Below the pieces are notes generated by a model, which saw only the letters and a list, made by a program, of their open reading frames with translations, was not told where the DNA came from and did not search any database. A DNA stretch of 64,000 bases from Sinotaia quadrata (Eukaryota > Mollusca > Gastropoda > Architaenioglossa > Viviparidae). Positions within the stretch are counted from its first letter, which is position 1. Each line of letters starts with the position of its first letter. Where the stretch lies: positions 97,400,135-97,464,134 of the forward strand of contig CM054180.1 in the NCBI GenBank assembly GCA_028829895.1. The letters run 5' to 3'. A program made the translations under genes and the position numbers. This document shows positions 1 through 12,509 of the stretch, one piece after another.

Positions 1-176
1 AAAGAAATTTATTTCTAGTTTCCCTATGTCTAGAATGGGAGTAGAATGGGCGGCTTAAATCTGAAGCAATATACATCTTTTGATAGCTGTTCTTGTTTCA
101 ACTTGAGATATTTATAACTATGTGCCCGATAGCATGTATGGTAGCCATGGATTTGAGCAATATCTGTTTGTTTCAG

Positions 177-1617
177 TGGCAGTGCAATCAGCTTTGGCTA
201 TATATCGCCGCTTTAATCCCGGCTTTCCTCAGTACAAAGTGGGCGTGGCTGCATACGGTGGCGGCATTGTAGCCGGTACGTCACAAGTAATGATAAAATA
301 ATAATGGTTCCTTATAACCGCTATGTACACAGTAATGATAAAATAATAATGGTTCCTTATAACCGTTATGTACACAGTAATGATAAAATAATAATGGTTC
401 CTTATAACCGTTATGTACACAGTAATGATAAAATAATAATGGTTCCTTATAACCGCTACGTACACAATAATGATAATAATGTTTCCTTATAACCGCTTTG
501 TACACAGTAATGATAAAATAATAATGTTTCCTTATAACCGCTACGTACACAATAATGATAATAATGTTTCCTTATAACCGCTTTGTACACAGTAATGATA
601 AAATAATAATGTTTCCTTAAAACCGCTACGTACACAATAATGATAATAATGTTTTCTTAAAACCGCTACGTACACAGTAATGATAATAATGTTTACTTAA
701 AACCGCTACGTACATTGATAATAATGTTTCCTTAAAACCGCTAGCACAAAAAGCCACTTTCTGATGAGTGTAAATTTTTTTCAACAGATTTGCAATTCCT
801 AGTGTGTTTAAAATATTTATTACTGAACGTGATGGTTCTGAAGTAATACAGTCTGTATTGAATAAGTATCTTTTACCTGTTAATTCTAAAATCAAACTTC
901 AAATAATTGTAATCTCTCCTTAAGATGAAAAGAATTTCTAACCGAGTGTCTCTTCAGATTCATGCACAGGCTTTTACTGATTATTTTAATTCCATTATGC
1001 AAAATACACTGATTATAATTCCAATGATTATAATTCCACAAATAAAGACACTTTGCTACTAGCCATGATATCGACTGAGACAAATAAAGATACTTTGCTA
1101 CTAGCCATGATATAGACTGAGACAAATAAAGATACTTTGCTACTAGCCATGATATCGACTGAGATCAGCAACACCCCACATAACAAAATTGTAATTTAAG
1201 ATACAAACTCATTTCTAACGATTTTAATTTTTATGCAGTGCATAACAGACTTTTCATGGTTATAATTTCTGAAAAGATGCAAACACATTTCTAATGGTTA
1301 TAAATGTGTTTTTTTAAATGCAAAACACGTTTGTGATGGTCATAAGTTATCTTAAATGTAAAGCATGCCATTAATGTTAATTGCAAAACATGCCATTATT
1401 GATGACAAATTCTCTAAAGATTTACACTGTTCTAATGTTTATATATCTGACCTCCTACCCAGGATTACTTCTAGGTACAGCCTTCATGACAGACAACCTC
1501 CGGTACCCATGGAAAGAATACACAGGCTGGTTTGGTATTTTTACCCTCATCGCCTTTTTTGGCGGATGTGTCATCTTCAACATCGTGTACAGCGGCTACC
1601 CTGAACCGATTTACTAA
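177..1617 (+). CDS. 3' end of an unrecognised small multi-pass membrane protein gene (two exons)
   Basis: Two exons fit together. The first, 177-275, follows a good acceptor (tgtttgtttcag) and ends in phase 1 before the donor GTACGT. The second, 1463-1617, follows the acceptor cctcctacccag and ends at TAA. Joined, they give about 83 residues. A basic/aromatic stretch (IYRRFNPGFPQYK) leads into a glycine-rich hydrophobic segment (VAAYGGGIVAGLLLG). A polar loop (TDNLRYPWKEYTGW) follows, then a second hydrophobic segment (FGIFTLIAFFGGCVIFNIVY) and the tail SGYPEPIY. This suggests two membrane helices with a short tail. The 5' part lies outside the window. I do not recognise the family. A 45-bp minisatellite starts a few bases after the donor of the first exon. 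Confidence 0.6.
282..750. repeat. 45-bp minisatellite in an intron
   Basis: About ten tandem copies of a unit close to 45 bp (core: taatgataaaataataatgg). Later units are shortened or diverged. The array begins directly after the 5' splice site at 275/276. Open frames across it on either strand come from the periodicity and are not genes. Confidence 0.9.
1040..1162. repeat. 42-bp minisatellite, three copies
   Basis: Three near-identical units containing ctttgctactagccatgata start near 1048, 1090 and 1132. They lie in the same intron as the 45-bp array. Confidence 0.85.
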
Positions 1618-2688
1618 ACGTACCTGAGAGAACTGTTGAAGAAATAATGCATTTAAGTAAACAAGAACGACACGTCTTTGGTCCATGCCTCTGTATCTCC
1701 TCAGTGAACCATAGTGGGTGTGCATTGGTTGCTAAACTTGCTAACTGTAATCTTTGCCCGCGCTATGCAACAAAAGGGCAAATACATTATCAGTACTGTA
1801 AGAGTTTCAGGGGAAGCCACTCTTTGAAAAAGACTGATTTGTTTCAAATCTTAAGACAAATGTTAAGTATATTTTTATATTCGAGTAGAAATTATACTTT
1901 TCTCGACAAATTACATTTCACTTAAGATGTTTTAAATATCTACGACTGCTAACTCCATTTTATTACTTTGCGGTCTAATGCATTTTATACTTAATTGAAA
2001 GACAAACAAAGCATTTCTAAACAATAATTTATTCTCTTACAAATTGATTTTATAAAGTGATATCATCTTCTAATTATATTAATTGAAAGCCGGTAAAAAC
2101 TTACGTTTGCATCTGAGATACGATACTTAGAAGTATAATATGTCGATTTATAAAGAAATTCACAATTGCAATAGTATATTCATTCAAATGATACATACTT
2201 AGAAGTATGTTTCAACCACAATTGCAATAGTATATTCATTTATCGGAATAGTAAAATATAACCATTCCTTATGAGCAAATACAGCAGACTGAATAAATAC
2301 AGACATAGAGATTTATTTTGAATATACATCAAAATACAGCAGACTGAATAAATAATGACATAGACATTTATTTTGAATATACAAGAAAATATGTATTCTT
2401 AGGGTGTCTTGTACAAAGAGTAGTTTATATCCACCGTTTTATCCACAGAACACTTAATTCACCAAAGCACTGTACCCACACTTTCATCACCCTGTATATA
2501 CTTCCATACGTTAGAACAGTACATGAAGAATGGTATTCGTATTCGGATGTCCCGGTGCCTTCAAAGCAATTCCAAGTCCCCACAATATGGATCCGGCTAT
2601 AGAAACATTCATGCCTTATTATGCTGCATATCGATAGAATTCTCTGGAACAACTTAAAGGAGACTGTGAGTCCAATACATCTATGGAA
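1618..2688. other. 3' flank without a recognisable gene
   Basis: AT-rich DNA after the stop codon of the membrane-protein gene, probably including its 3' untranslated region. It contains an imperfect doublet around 2125-2240 (attgcaatagtatattcatt) and a two-copy 55-bp repeat at 2278-2388 (acagcagactgaataaat). I see no coding signal. Confidence 0.5.
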
Positions 2689-2965
2689 GGCGGCCGTCAT
2701 TGTATGGTGGTGAATACAGCAATAGAAAAGGCGGCCGTCATTGTATGGTGGTGAATACAGCAATAGAAAGGCGGCCGTCATTGTATGGTGGTGAATACAG
2801 CAATAGAAAGGCGGCCGTCATTGTATGGTGGTGAATACAGCAATAGAAAGGCGGCCGTCATTGTATGGTGGTGAATACAGCAATAGAAAGGCGACCTTCA
2901 TTGTATGGTGGTGAATACAAAAGGAAGGGCTGTCATTGTATGGTGTTGAATATAGCAATAGGAAC
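2689..2965. repeat. 40-bp minisatellite with a GGCGGCCG core
   Basis: Six to seven units of 40 bp start with ggcggccgtcattgtatggt at 2689, 2730, 2770, 2810 and 2850, with decayed units after 2890. The GC-rich palindromic core is unusual in this AT-rich window. Confidence 0.9.
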
Positions 2966-3852
2966 TTCAACAAAAGCTTCAAGAAGCACTTCCGGTAGTC
3001 GATAATTTGATCCCAAACCACGCCACCATCCGCCTTATATCTCATGTGCTTTCATTTTATTCACAGACAGCATTGACGTATGAAGTACCTTATACTGTCA
3101 AACTTTCAAGTCAAGCATATAAAGGCAAGCTATTGAAACAAAGTTTACTTTCACATTAGTGTAACGTTTAAAGCTTTCTTATTTCGTTCTGCGTGTCAAT
3201 CGATCGCTTTGGTGCGAACTGGGACAAGTACCTTGGTACTCAATAAAATTCAGACCGGTAGGTAAGCTATTCTCATTTCTGGGTTTAAAAATAGTAAGAT
3301 TTTAATGTAAAGTGTGTCACGGCAAGGGATGGGTTGTGTGGGAACAATGTCACATGATGTGGCAGCGGATAGGTTGGTGTAGTGATGGTGTTGGTCCTTC
3401 AATAAGTGAGGTCATGCTTCAATTTTAGACACTCTTTTGTAGTTTGTCTTGTGACCAAAGTATCATACAGTTAAAATAAACAAACAAACAAATATAAGAG
3501 TAAGTAAAAATAATATAACATATTGGCGATAACAAGTGGCTGGAAGAACCGGCAAAAACATTTATGACGTAATTGAGTAGCGGTGCGGAAAGGGGACTGG
3601 AAGTTATTGAGGGTTTGGAGACGCTGCAGCTGAATTTGTGTGTGTGCTTTGCTGGGTGATTGGAGGGAGGAACACCGCATGGAAAATTTTCTCTTTTGCA
3701 TTAAACACTTCGTTTTATCTTTACGTTTAGCGGGGATACACGTTACTTGAAAGTCAAAGGGTCGAGATCCAGGAACAACGCGACACAAACCTAAATCATA
3801 AGAGGGTTCAAGTTGTCGCTCATTTAATTTTGTGCTTATTGCTACGTAGAAA
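2966..3852. other. Unannotated intergenic stretch
   Basis: I see no gene, RNA gene or transposon signature here. Short open frames on both strands have no recognisable domains. Confidence 0.4.
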
Positions 3853-3994
3853 GGAAAATATGCGTTCTTATAATATAATTATGTTCTTTGCTAGATGAAT
3901 GGAAAATATGCGTTCTTATAATATAATTATGTTCTTTGCTAGATGAAGGGAAAATATGCGTTCTTATAATATAATTATGTTCTTTGCTAGATGG
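3853..3994. repeat. 48-bp minisatellite, three copies
   Basis: Three near-identical units with atatgcgttcttataatata, beginning near 3858, 3906 and 3954. Confidence 0.85.
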
Positions 3995-4219
3995 ATTCCA
4001 ATGGGCGTTATTTTGGATACTGTCCCCTTCCCTCCCCTATTCCAAACTAGCATCCTTCCCTCCCCGCATCCCACGCCACCATTGCATGTACATACCGTGA
4101 CATATTTTGTAAACTATATTTTTACTTATTATTGTTATTTTATATATAATTTGTTTGATAAATGCAACTTCCAACAGGGTAATCCTTGCAACCATCTGCC
4201 GAGAAACTTTTCTATTGGC

Positions 4220-4383
4220 TCTTTTTTGGCGTACCATTACTTATTTTGTATTTGTTACTGTAGTAGCACCAATCTTTTTTGGCGTACCATTACTTATTTT
4301 GTATTTGTTACTGTAGTAGCACCAATGCTTTTTGGCGTACCATTACTTTTTTTGTATTTGTTACTGTAGTAGCACCAATGCTT
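4220..4383. repeat. 53-bp minisatellite, three copies
   Basis: Units containing ggcgtaccattacttatttt start at 4228, 4281 and 4334, and each ends in a gtagtagcaccaat block. Confidence 0.85.
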
Positions 4384-5937
4384 TTATCGTCTCTTCTGTA
4401 TGATTTCGAGAGCTGCACGGTTAGGGGTTAAAATAATTTGACAAGTTACATATGTACATATATATATAATGGACACATACTTTCTGCAAGGAAAAAATTT
4501 ATTAAAAAGATGAAATTTATTCAATGTAAAAATATTTTAAACTAAATTCTTGCATGTCCTGTTTACATCATTTCAAGTTTTAAGTCACACCTCTCCCGTC
4601 CTGTAAACATCTAGTCAATACAACCCCCCTCCCACCCCAGTGTTGAGTCACCTCTCTCCTGTCTGGTTTGTTCAGTGCAGAAGACATTTGTAACGGATTG
4701 AAATTACTCGAAGAGGGGCGCGGGGTGAGACTAAAATCATTGACACTTTCTGAACAGGTACAGGTCAATAGTCAGATTGTACAAAGTTAGGAGCAAGACA
4801 TATTATATATCGTCAGTAGTTTGGGGAGTGGCTATTTTTATTTATTAAATTTGTGAAATGCGCCTCGCTACGTGAACTAGAACTTAGTTAAAGACGGTTG
4901 TGTTATTCGCACGAATTTTATTTACTTCACACCAATATATTGTAGACTAATATGTTCTTATTTCATGTGATAATATTTATTTACTTCAAACCAATATATT
5001 GTAGACTAATATGTTCTTTTTTCATGTGATAATATTTATTGCTGTGAAAAGGTGTTTGCTTGTATTGTAGAATTCTCTAGAAAAATGCACGTCTGTGCAT
5101 GTGTATAAGTGCGTGCGTACGAGAGTGTGTACACAATGCGTTTGCTATGCTGTGCGAAAGTGCGTATGTGTGTATGGACGAACGCAAGTTTGAATATTAG
5201 GAAATATGGCTGCTTGAGTCTTGAAATTGTATGAATTTGTATATGTGTGTGTTCGCGTGCGCGCGTGCGTGCGTTACCTATTTTTTTATGGCACTGGTTA
5301 AATAACTTTCCCAACATTGCCTTTCTAAATATCGATTTTACCATTTTAATATGAACTAATAGAATAATTGAGTTATTTAATTGCTCGCTGTACTTTTAAG
5401 TAATACTTGTTGTTGTTGTGGTGGTGGTGGTGGTTTTATGCATTTTGTTGTTACCAAGAAAATATAATAAAGAGGGAATTTGTGTAAAATGGAACATCTG
5501 TGCTTTTGCATTTGATTAATTGGGCTTAGAGCTTTGATTTATTTTATTTCATGGGGCAAATGAAGATAACTTCCCATTCTTATACATTTGTACCAGGAGA
5601 TAGCGGGTGTGAGGTGGGGCTTACAACGTATCTATACACACTCCCTCGCGTTCATTTGTGAATAGAACTGGATGCAGGCTGCAAGTTGATGGAAAATATG
5701 CACAGACAACGAACAGGTTCTTGCAAGATCTCTGACTATTGCAGATAAAGAGGATACACTCTTCCATGTTCGCCTGTTAAAGTGGGTTAGGGTTAGGTTC
5801 GGTAGTAGTAGCTAAGCACAATCACACGACAGTCAGACTCCTTCAGATTCGTTCACTTCATGAGTATGAATGAGTAAATAAAAGTAAAGTAGTGTACTCG
5901 GTATAAATGAGTAAACAAAAATAAAATGTTGTGCTCG
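4384..5937. other. Intergenic stretch with a 59-bp doublet and a GT-rich tract
   Basis: I see no gene. A two-copy 59-bp repeat (ccaatatattgtagactaat) spans about 4918-5040. An irregular GT/GC-alternating tract runs from about 5090 to 5275. From about 5865 the sequence contains degenerate versions of the 38-bp unit that forms the next array. Confidence 0.5.
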
Positions 5938-6390
5938 GTATGAATCAGTCAACAAAATGTCAAGTGTTTTATTCGGTATGAATCAGTCAACAAAATGTCA
6001 AGTGTTTTATTCGGTATGAATCAGTCAACAAAATGTCAAGTGTTTTATTCGGTATGAATCAGTCAACAAAATGTCAAGTGTTTTATTCGGTATGAATCAG
6101 TCAACAAATGTCAAGTGTTTTATTCGGTATGAATCAGTCAACAAAATGTCAAGTGTTTTATTCGGTATGAATCAGTTAACAAAATGTCAAGTGTTTTATT
6201 CGGTATGAATCAGTCAACAAATGTCAAGTGTTTTATTCGGTATGAATCAGTCAACAAAATGTCAAGTGTTTTATTCGGTATGAATCAGTCAACAAAATGT
6301 CAAGTGTTTTATTCGGTATGAATCAGTTAACAAATGTCAAGTGTTTTATTCGGTATGAATCAGTTAACAAATGTCAAGTGTTTCACTCGG
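5938..6390. repeat. 38-bp minisatellite, about twelve copies
   Basis: Regular 38-bp (sometimes 37-bp) units with tgaatcagtcaacaaaatgt and caagtgttttattcgg. Variant units carry single-base differences such as cagttaac. The array fades into diverged copies on its left side. Confidence 0.93.
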
Positions 6391-7156
6391 TACTATAGTC
6401 GTGTTTTGTGTTATATTAGTGGACTTTATTCATCCGTTATAGAAAGTATAATCCAGTTCATAAAGTAATCATTACTAAATAGTATTACTTTAGCATTAAG
6501 TCTTCATCTCAGACATATATGCTTCAGTTGGGTTACCCCAACCTTGTGGGCCATGTTCTTCTAGGTGAAGAAAATAAATAAAAGGGACAATGGTGTTTAG
6601 CGGTAGAAGAAAAGCAAGCATTTTTTTTAGAGCATTTCTCAGAACATTACCGTGTGGCTAAAGTTCCAAACAGCGGTTCAGTCTAGCAGATCTAGAATAA
6701 AATGTCAACCATCAACAATTAATAACTGCCTTCACGTTTACAATGTACTTTGTTTACAGGTGAGTTTGTTTCGTTCCAGATGAGAATTTTTTTTATTCAT
6801 TGCCTTTGTCGATTTGAAGTATTTCTTTTTATATATTTGAACTCTTTTCTAGTTCAGACAACTTAAATGAAATGTTATTAACTCATTCACCTCCTCCTTT
6901 ACACACAGTTTTCATGATTTCTTTGCTGTTACAACGTTGAGAAACATTATACAAGTTTTAGTAAGCATATATTTTACATACGTGTTTGCACACTCTTACA
7001 AAATGAAACATAAAGATATATATATAAACTTAATGAAACATAAAGATACATATGTAAACATATCTAAAGATGGCGATGAAGGACAGGTGATGGTAGTAGT
7101 GTTCTTGTTGGTATTTCAATCCTGTTCAGTATGGGAAATTACTGCGTAATACCATT
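6391..7156. other. Unannotated intergenic stretch
   Basis: AT-rich DNA with no gene, RNA or mobile-element signature that I can support. Confidence 0.4.
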
Positions 7157-7370
7157 GGTCATCACTAATCCTGCCCACAGCGTTACTGGTCATCATTAAT
7201 CCTGCAAAAAGTGCCATTGATCATCACTAATCCTGCCCACAGCGTTACTGATCATCACTAATCCTGCTCACAGTGTTACTGGTCATCCCTAATCCTGCTC
7301 AGAGTGGCATTGGTCATCACCAATCCTGCTCACAGCGCAACTGATCATCATTAATCATGCCCACAGCGCC
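7157..7370. repeat. 31-32-bp degenerate minisatellite
   Basis: About seven imperfect units around ggtcatcactaatcctgc, spaced 29-32 bp apart. They are more diverged from one another than most arrays in the window. Confidence 0.8.
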
Positions 7371-7771
7371 AAAAGTGTAAAGAGGTGAACTGGTGAATGA
7401 TGAATAAGTAAAATGGCACCACAAGACAATCAGCACTGGTCCTTTTTATTAGTGATCTTTTCATTTTTCTATAAAATCCTATCTCTGGCCTAATGGGACT
7501 ATGACAGCAACGGTACAAGTAAAACAGCAAATGACCAACGTAGAGAATAATATACAATCCACACTTCTTAATCCTTCACTATTGCTATTACTTGCTAAAC
7601 TATTTCTTCACCCTATTGTATTCGTATTACTTTATCTTCTACTCTCACTATTATTTAGCCATAACTCTATCCAAACCTAATCTAACCAAAATTGTCCCCC
7701 TTAACTATCAGCTTCAAGACTTCAAGAGTCCTAGGTTTTCCTTGAACGATCGTCATCTACGTGTCATTTTC

Positions 7772-8010
7772 ATCATTTCCCCCTGTCCTCTACACAGCCT
7801 AGCACTAATTATATCTCCAAAGTGTCATTTTCTTCAATTCCCCCTGTCCTCTACACAACCTAGCACTAATTATATCTCCAAAGTGTCATTTTCTTCAATT
7901 CCCCCTGTCCTCTACACAACCTAACACTAATTATATCTCCAAAGTGTCATTTTCATCATTTCCCCCTGTCCTCTACACAACCTAGCACACTAATTATATC
8001 TCCAAAGTGC
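7772..8010. repeat. 60-61-bp minisatellite, four copies
   Basis: Units with ccccctgtcctctacacaac followed by tagcactaattatatctcc start near 7780, 7840, 7900 and 7961. Confidence 0.88.
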
Positions 8011-8369
8011 GGCCATCAAAGGTAGCCCCGCATATTCAGGCAACCACTAATCTTTAAAAATTGACGCCCAAAGTCTTTTCTGTTTTCTTACTTGCTTTCA
8101 AACAGATTTTGCTTAAAAGTGTAGAACGCTATTTTAGTATTTTGGTTTAGTGCTACTTTATAAAAATAGTATTAAGCTTGTTATTTTTATTCATTTTCAG
8201 TTTTTATTAATGGAGTAGAAAGTGTGGAACTGTTAAAGAGAAAAGTGTGACGTACTGTGAAAGTTGGTGGGAAAGAGGTGGTGAGTAATGTCAGATGGGG
8301 AACAGTCGTGTGTGGTAAGAAATGTGCGGGGATGGGGATTGGAGGACTTGGGATACACAAAAGTGGGTA

Positions 8370-9012
8370 CTTAACAGGTAAACAGGTAAAAGGAAAGGAA
8401 AAAAAGAAAAGTAAACGGGTAAACAAATAGACAGGCAAATAGGTAGAGTGGTAAACAGGTAGACAAACAGGTAGACAGCCAGAAAGGTAGACAGGCAAAT
8501 GGGTAGAAAGGTAAACAGATAAAAGGTTAAACAGGTAGACAGTCAAACATGTAGAAAGGTAAACAGGTAGACAGACAAACAGGTAGAAATTTAAACAGTT
8601 AGACAGGCAAACAAGTAGGAAGGTAAATTAGACAGGCAAACAAGTAGAAAGTTAAACATGTAGACAGGCAAATAGGTAGACAGGCAAACAGGTAGAAATT
8701 TAAACAGGTAAACAGGCAAACAGGAAAAATTTAAACAGGTAGACAGACAAACGGGTATAAAGGTAAACTGATAGAAAGTTAATCAGGTAGACAGGCAAAC
8801 AGGTAGACTGGTAAACAGGTAGATAGTCAAACATGTAGAAAGATAAACAGGTAGACAGACAAAAGGTAGAAATTTAAACAGGTAGACAGACAAACAAGTA
8901 GAAAGATAAAGAGGTAGACAGGCAAACAAGTAAAAAGATAAACATGTAGACAGGCAAACAGGTAGAAATTTAAACAGGTAAAAGGCAAACAGACAAACAC
9001 GTAGAAAGGTAA
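8370..9012. repeat. Degenerate short-unit minisatellite (aggtagacaggcaaac family)
   Basis: More than 600 bp of imperfect 16-bp and 32-bp combinations of aggtagacaggcaaac and aggtagaaaggtaaac. No stable higher-order period is obvious. Long open frames read from it on the minus strand are repeat artefacts. Confidence 0.88.
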
Positions 9013-9014
9013 AC

Positions 9015-9960
9015 AGGTAGAGAGGCAGAGGAAAAGAATGAAGGAGAGTTGGGGAAGCTCAGATTGCAGACAAAATAGAAAATTGATGGAGTAATGCTGG
9101 GAGTTCATAATGGTGGCTACAGCAAGAAGACAGAATTGTAAAACGTAAACTCAGGTTTCTAACTGATTGCCAAAATATATGATGGGAGCGTCACTAATAC
9201 TGATTGAGAGAGAAAGGGATTTAGAAACTCTTTTAGAAGTAAACAGCATGATTTCGGTTTACTCTGTAGTCGTTTATAATTTATTACTTATCTTCCAAAA
9301 CTTAGCAAAAGAATCACGGCTCAACAATTTGGTGGAATCATTTTTATTTCAGGGTACGGCTATGCATGATTTAAAAAGGTGGTTCGAGAAGACAGCACTT
9401 CTAGACACCAAACAAAGATTGTCTGGTTTTACCCACACACTTTGTATTCTGTGAGACAGGCATGACTGTTGGCACCAAGGTAACGCAACTCCAATAGCTG
9501 TGGAGGCAGTTCGTATTGTTGGAGGAATACATTAAGGGGAATAGTTCTCAAGAGTGCAGATAAATCAAGAAAAGGTGATAAATGAAAATTTTCCGTCAAA
9601 ACCCAGAGTGCAGATCATTAACACCCCTTATAAGAACAGTTTCAGTACTGTGATAGAGGCAATATGCGACTGAAAAGCACCGAAAATATTATTTGACTTT
9701 AGAGTTTAGATGAATAGTAAGCCAACATAGGACAGCCTTTATCGATTAACGCTGAATGTAGAGACTGTAGATATTTTTTCAAGTCCGAGTTAAAGGTTGG
9801 TTTCTTAAGAAAGAGCGTGACAATAGGTACTTTAATAAATGATGAGAGAAAGGCAGTGAAAGAGAAAATTCAATATCCATTGGAGAAGGTAAGATAGCGT
9901 CTGAACTCTCATGCAGAGGCAATGTTGATAAAGTGTTAAGTTGATATGACTCTCAGTTAT
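9015..9960 (-). mobile_element. Decayed non-LTR retrotransposon (LINE) reverse-transcriptase fragment, copy A
   Basis: Minus-strand reading gives broken pieces of a LINE reverse transcriptase. The clearest is YHSTETVLI near 9636-9656, matching the HSTETALL motif of CR1/L2/Jockey-type elements. Upstream pieces near 9790-9900 resemble the LKKP...NYRPVS region. Stops and frameshifts interrupt the frame, so it is a fossil. The open frame on the plus strand at 9167-9454 is a shadow of this. Copy B holds the same fragment, so it predates the duplication. The clade is not resolved. Confidence 0.6.
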
Positions 9961-11387
9961 ATTCTCTCAGTATCGTTAAAAATTAACAGATAGAATTGTG
10001 TGAACAGTGACTGCAGTAACTCGGTCTTATGAATGTAAGGATATGGTAGAGATAGTAGAGATATGTCATTCTGATCTCACAATATGGCAGATTCACTGAA
10101 GATTATATAAAAACTAAATTAATGTACAAGAATATTTCACTGAAGAAAGTTACTTATGAACTGGCTAGTGATTATTTACAATTTCTGGACGATATTTCTA
10201 TAGGCTTTCATTAACTAGTTCATAGGGAGGGGAACCAAGGGTTATGGTAGAGCTGAAAGCTCTGACGTCACATGCTAAAGGGAGTTCTTTTGTAAATACC
10301 ACTAGTGACGCAAAGTACATCTGAATCTCCTAGTACAGTACTTCCCAAACTTTCTCAGTTCACAGCGACCTTAGAGCATTCGGATATTTTCCATGGCGTC
10401 TTATAGTGTGTGTGTGTGAGAGGGGGGGGGGGGCAGTTTTGTCTCCCTTGAAAATTTAGAATATCCCAGAGTGCCCCTGTGAATTAAAAAAACACTGTCT
10501 ATTTATGACGTTCATTAAAGAGAGGGATGTGACTTTATAATAATGAATTTTACCAAATATTTGCTACATAATTAAGGATGTAACACATCTACCGAGTGCC
10601 GATGTAAGGTATAGACTACTGGTTATAAATAGATTTATACGCAACTGTTACTCCAGTAATCTATGTGACGCTGCCGGTCGATTTGACTCACACACCCCAC
10701 CCAGTAACAGACTGAGAGAAAAATATAAAATAGATGTGTTGAGAGAGGAAGAAGATGTAATAATACTATTCATACAATTTCCGACAAAGAGAAGTTATGC
10801 AACACTAACAGATACGCAAGACGGAAAAGTTTATTCATCTTTAATTCCCACACACAGCATAATAAATACAAAATATAAATTTTATGAGCTAGAAACAATG
10901 TCAAATGTTTAGCATACTATATACTAGCATCTTAGTTCAAAATATGTAGAAATAATAGACTACTCGCATAAAGCATCTCTACGTAAAACACAAGCATAAC
11001 ATATCGATAGCAAAATGCACGAAATATTTCTAAGTCCATTCTCTCTCAATCAATCGGTTAACTCACAATTAAGCAAATGGTTGCCTCTCATGCCGGTCTC
11101 TAAATTCAAGTGACTAAACTGTAGAATTCTCTACAAAATGGAAACTTTTCATCTCAGCCCATTGGTCTCCTTCCCGTAAATTGTAACCATTGGATTAAAA
11201 AAACTACTCTTCCAGTTGGAACTATCTTGGATTCCATCAGTAATTTCTAGCATAAATCTCAACTCGGTTTGTTTACTCCAATTCTGACGCCTACAGAAAT
11301 GTCATCATAAGCAATGCCCAAGGTCGGATCACTTCGATAATTTAACAATTTATATGACAATTAAGTCTAGAAATAAGGATAGGCAAA
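9961..11387. other. Duplicated noncoding DNA upstream of lectin gene A
   Basis: This matches copy B 26816-28000 over most of its length. Copy A has about 260 bp (10405-10668, including a TG tract and a G homopolymer near 10428) that is replaced in B by about 20 bp. The stretch cagtacttcccaaactttct near 10340 resembles the end of a hAT-type DNA transposon, but no matching far end was found. No gene is visible. Confidence 0.45.
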
Positions 11388-11424
11388 TTCTATCTATCTA
11401 TTTATCTCTCTATCTATCTATCTA

Positions 11425-11460
<36 letters not shown>

Positions 11461-11595
11461 CATCCATCCATCCATCTTTCAATTTATCTATCTATCTATC
11501 TATCCATCCATCCATCCTTCAATTTATCTATTTATCTATCTATCTATCTATCCATCCATCCATCCTTCAATTTATCTATCTATCTATCTATCTAT
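11388..11595. repeat. TCTA/TCCA tetranucleotide microsatellite with higher-order structure
   Basis: (TCTA)n runs alternate with (TCCA)3-4 blocks and the spacer ttcaattta, giving a higher-order period of roughly 45-50 bp. Copy B retains only a short TCTA stretch at about 28003-28045. Confidence 0.92.
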
Positions 11596-11850
11596 TATCT
11601 TATTTGTTCTATTATTTAAACCCCTTTATTTACTGTACTGTATATTTCTTTCAGTGAATGATGAGGTGATAAAATATGGTCTTGGATGTATAATTCATGA
11701 CAGAGGAGATCTGGACTATACTTGCTTACCGGAACACAACTATCGTAACTAGAGGACTGTCGTCTGTTCAACCGTTTTTTCCACAAATAGAAGTGGAGCG
11801 TGTTGTTCTTATTCTTATTCTTATTAATGATGTTATTATCTTGATGTGGG

Positions 11851-12048
11851 ATTGTACACAAAACACAGTTTAATCAAAATGCATTACGATTTTGTATTTA
11901 TTGTACACAAAACACAGTTTAATCAAAATGCATTACGATTTTGTATTTATTGTACACAAAACACAGTTTAATCAAAATGCATTACGATTTTGTATTTATT
12001 GTACACAAAACACAGTTTAATCAAAATGCATTACGATTTTGTATTTAT
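11851..12048. repeat. 49-bp minisatellite, four copies (copy A)
   Basis: Units of tgtacacaaaacacagttta plus aatgcattacgattttgt start at 11853, 11902, 11951 and 12000. The homologous array in copy B (30318-30563) has five units. Confidence 0.93.
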
Positions 12049-12402
12049 TATTGTCTGGACTAGTCGTTCTCTAACATCAACAACAATGTTATACGGCGAA
12101 AAAAGAAACACACAGGTTACTGTTTCATGCATATTCAATAACCATCTCTGCCATTTAAATATAAAGGAAATTATGAAAATATTTTCCACTGTACACATAG
12201 ACATTGTCTGTCGTCATAAATAAACATAGATTTGCAATCAACTCAGAAAGCAACCTAGCGTTAGTTAATAAATTGCGTAGATTCAGAGACTGAACAGAAT
12301 CTCATATCTTTAAAGGAATGACTATCTTTTAAACGACACTAGTCAGTCAGCTTCTAATTTCAATTGATTACGCGTGTCCTGTGTGTAGAAACAGTTAATG
12401 AA

Positions 12403-12409
12403 TATATAA
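12403..12409 (+). promoter_or_regulatory. Candidate TATA box of lectin gene A
   Basis: TATATAA lies 101 bp before the predicted start codon at 12510 and is conserved with its surroundings in copy B (30913-30919). Placement is compatible with a short 5' untranslated region. No transcript evidence is available. Confidence 0.3.
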
Positions 12410-12509
12410 TGAAAGATCATTGTAATCCCAAGTAGTTTTAAAAGCAGATAGATAGTTAAAATGTTCATTTTAGCCGGAGCCATCAGAGGCTTACATATAA
12501 GACATAAAC

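Noticed and set aside
9167..9454. 95-codon plus-strand frame conserved at 25920-26207
   Set aside because: The two copies differ mostly at amino-acid-changing positions. The opposite strand shows LINE reverse-transcriptase similarity nearby, so the frame survives by recent duplication and not by selection.
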